Source: Clavelina lepadiformis (Eukaryota; Chordata; Ascidiacea; Aplousobranchia; Clavelinidae). From it: DNA of 64,000 bases. The position numbers and the translations under genes are program-made. Positions 62,808 through 64,000 of the stretch are shown here, piece after piece. Location of the stretch: contig NC_135242.1 of NCBI RefSeq assembly GCF_947623445.1, positions 248,001 to 312,000 on the forward strand, in the 5' to 3' direction. Each line of letters starts with the position of its first letter. The first letter of the stretch is position 1. The notes beneath the pieces are model-generated. The model did not search any database, was not told where the DNA came from, and was given only the letters and a program-made list of their open reading frames with translations.

Positions 62808-63959
62808 CGGTGCTCTTCAACCTTTTTTGGTGTCGTGAACCCTTAAAGTTGCTGTGACGAACTTGTGATGTACGGCGCATACTATATTAGGCATTGCATT
62901 GTGCGCCGACGACTTCCTGTCTTCGAACATCCGCCTAGTGACCTAGTCAATCATTGCATTGTGTGCTTAACTGTTTCCTGTTTTCTACCTAAAGTCGTGA
63001 TATAAGTTATCCTACGTGCATTATGAGTTATTCACAATTATTCATTCATTCTTTTGTAATGAAAAGTGGTATATGTTCCCTTAACCTGTAAGGTTTACCC
63101 ACTTACACTACAAAGTCTGTTTCCTTGTGTATTACTTAACAGTGAACTTTGATAGACTTCAGCAATAATGACGCAGGAATGACTACTGTATAATCTGATT
63201 ATATTTGAAGCTTCTTTGAACGAATAAATCAAAATAGAACATTGTGACAGCAACAGCACAAAGACATGTTGCGGCGTTGAACGTAGAAACCAAAAGAGAC
63301 TGAATAAATCAAAATGCACGCACAGGGTAACAATCGATTACGTCACGCAGTGCTATGCTTCATTGATTCCATAGATGAGAATTCTATGTAGTACACAATT
63401 TTATATTACATTAATTGATATATTTATCACACTTTCTTTTGTGTTTTAAGAGGATGGCTGTAACATAGTTCCAGCAGTGGCAGTTTTTTATGCTGTTGCT
63501 GTACCAATGTTTTATCTAAATGTATTCGCTTTAAGAAGCTTCAATATAATCAGTATATACAGTTGACATTCCTGTGTAACCATTCTTGAATTCAATTTGA
63601 AGAAGTTCAGTGTCTAGTTGGACAAATTTGTTGTCACCTTTATAAGACAATAATTCGTTAAGGTGAACAATTAATTCTAAGATTGAGAAAAGCAGACAAC
63701 GACCTTATGACAGTCATTATACCATCAAGCGCAATAAATAATTCAACTAACAAACATTGCAGTGAAGTGGTCAACCTTACAGGTTAAGGTACAATAAACA
63801 ACCATTTCATTACAAAATTGTTGTGACGAACTCAAGCGCCCTGTTTACTTCGAAGGTAAACTGAGGTACAAAGCGATATGAAAAATCATTATCACCGTCT
63901 CATTATCATTATCATCATCACCGTAGGGCTGCACCGTACACACCTGTTGAAGAGCACTG
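62808..63959. mobile_element. Non-autonomous hAT element with internal inverted repeat
   Basis: The 5' end CGGTGCTCTTCAAC and the 3' end GTTGAAGAGCACTG form an inverted repeat with one mismatch. The flanks are CAATATAA (62800-62807) and CAATATGA (63960-63967), an 8-base duplication with one mismatch. No transposase is seen. Inside, about 63048-63110 and 63760-63822 are inverted copies of each other (AACCTGTAAGGTT core with TTTTGTAATGAAA), either subterminal repeats or the ends of a second element nested inside. A CATTATCATT-type simple repeat lies near 63895. Confidence 0.78.
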
Positions 63960-64000
63960 CAATATGAGATAGTCTGCATCTAGCTACAGCTGACACACTC

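Overview
The window looks like the compact nuclear genome of a tunicate, probably a Ciona-type ascidian. It is AT-rich, introns are often only 50-120 bases, genes lie head-to-tail or convergent with short spacers, and the encoded proteins are chordate or metazoan orthologues. The palindrome TGACGTCA and its likely CpG-decay forms (TGATGTCA, TGACATCA) recur throughout introns and spacers. The genus is an inference; no ribosomal or mitochondrial marker is present.

Layout. 0.1-3.1 kb: a single-exon aldo-keto reductase, then TMEM65, a mitochondrial inner-membrane protein. 3.6-5.6 kb: a decayed DNA transposon with a Mutator-type transposase remnant and long inverted ends made of short tandem units. 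7.3-14.3 kb: a 12-exon metadherin/LYRIC-like gene. 14.3-23.3 kb: a gene-poor stretch of DNA-transposon debris, with nested hAT elements and two nested elements whose ends are tandem arrays. 23.4-28.1 kb: an MPHOSPH8-type gene (chromodomain, ankyrin repeats, conserved C-terminal domain), the chromatin reader of the HUSH silencing complex. 28.9-29.8 kb, minus strand: a small secreted protein of unknown family. 30-34.4 kb: mostly non-coding.

34.5-37.4 kb: a fatty-acid-binding protein with a visible TATA box, convergent with a minus-strand secreted JmjC/cupin-8 oxygenase. 37.4-41.5 kb: no recognised gene. 41.6-47.1 kb: TRIM37 (RING, B-box, coiled coil, MATH, acidic tail). 48.5-52.5 kb: an adhesion GPCR with an N-terminal C-type lectin domain. 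53.35-53.6 kb: a second, still-open copy of the TRIM37 terminal exon and 3' UTR, so the GPCR gene sits between two copies of the TRIM37 end.

54.7-58.8 kb: two tandem FKBP12-type prolyl isomerases with identical exon lengths, one divergent at the ligand pocket, separated by a hAT-like element that carries a second hAT insertion. 59.0-62.1 kb, minus strand: TTLL1 tubulin polyglutamylase, convergent with the second FKBP. 62.8-64.0 kb: a non-autonomous hAT element with an internal inverted repeat.

There is no operon-like pathway here; the genes are individual housekeeping or signalling genes. The most notable items are the lectin-adhesion GPCR flanked by duplicated TRIM37 ends, the tunicate HUSH-type reader in a transposon-rich neighbourhood, the family of elements with tandem-array termini, and the divergent FKBP12 paralogue. 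All exon boundaries were read by eye from splice signals and phase; no alignment or search was run.
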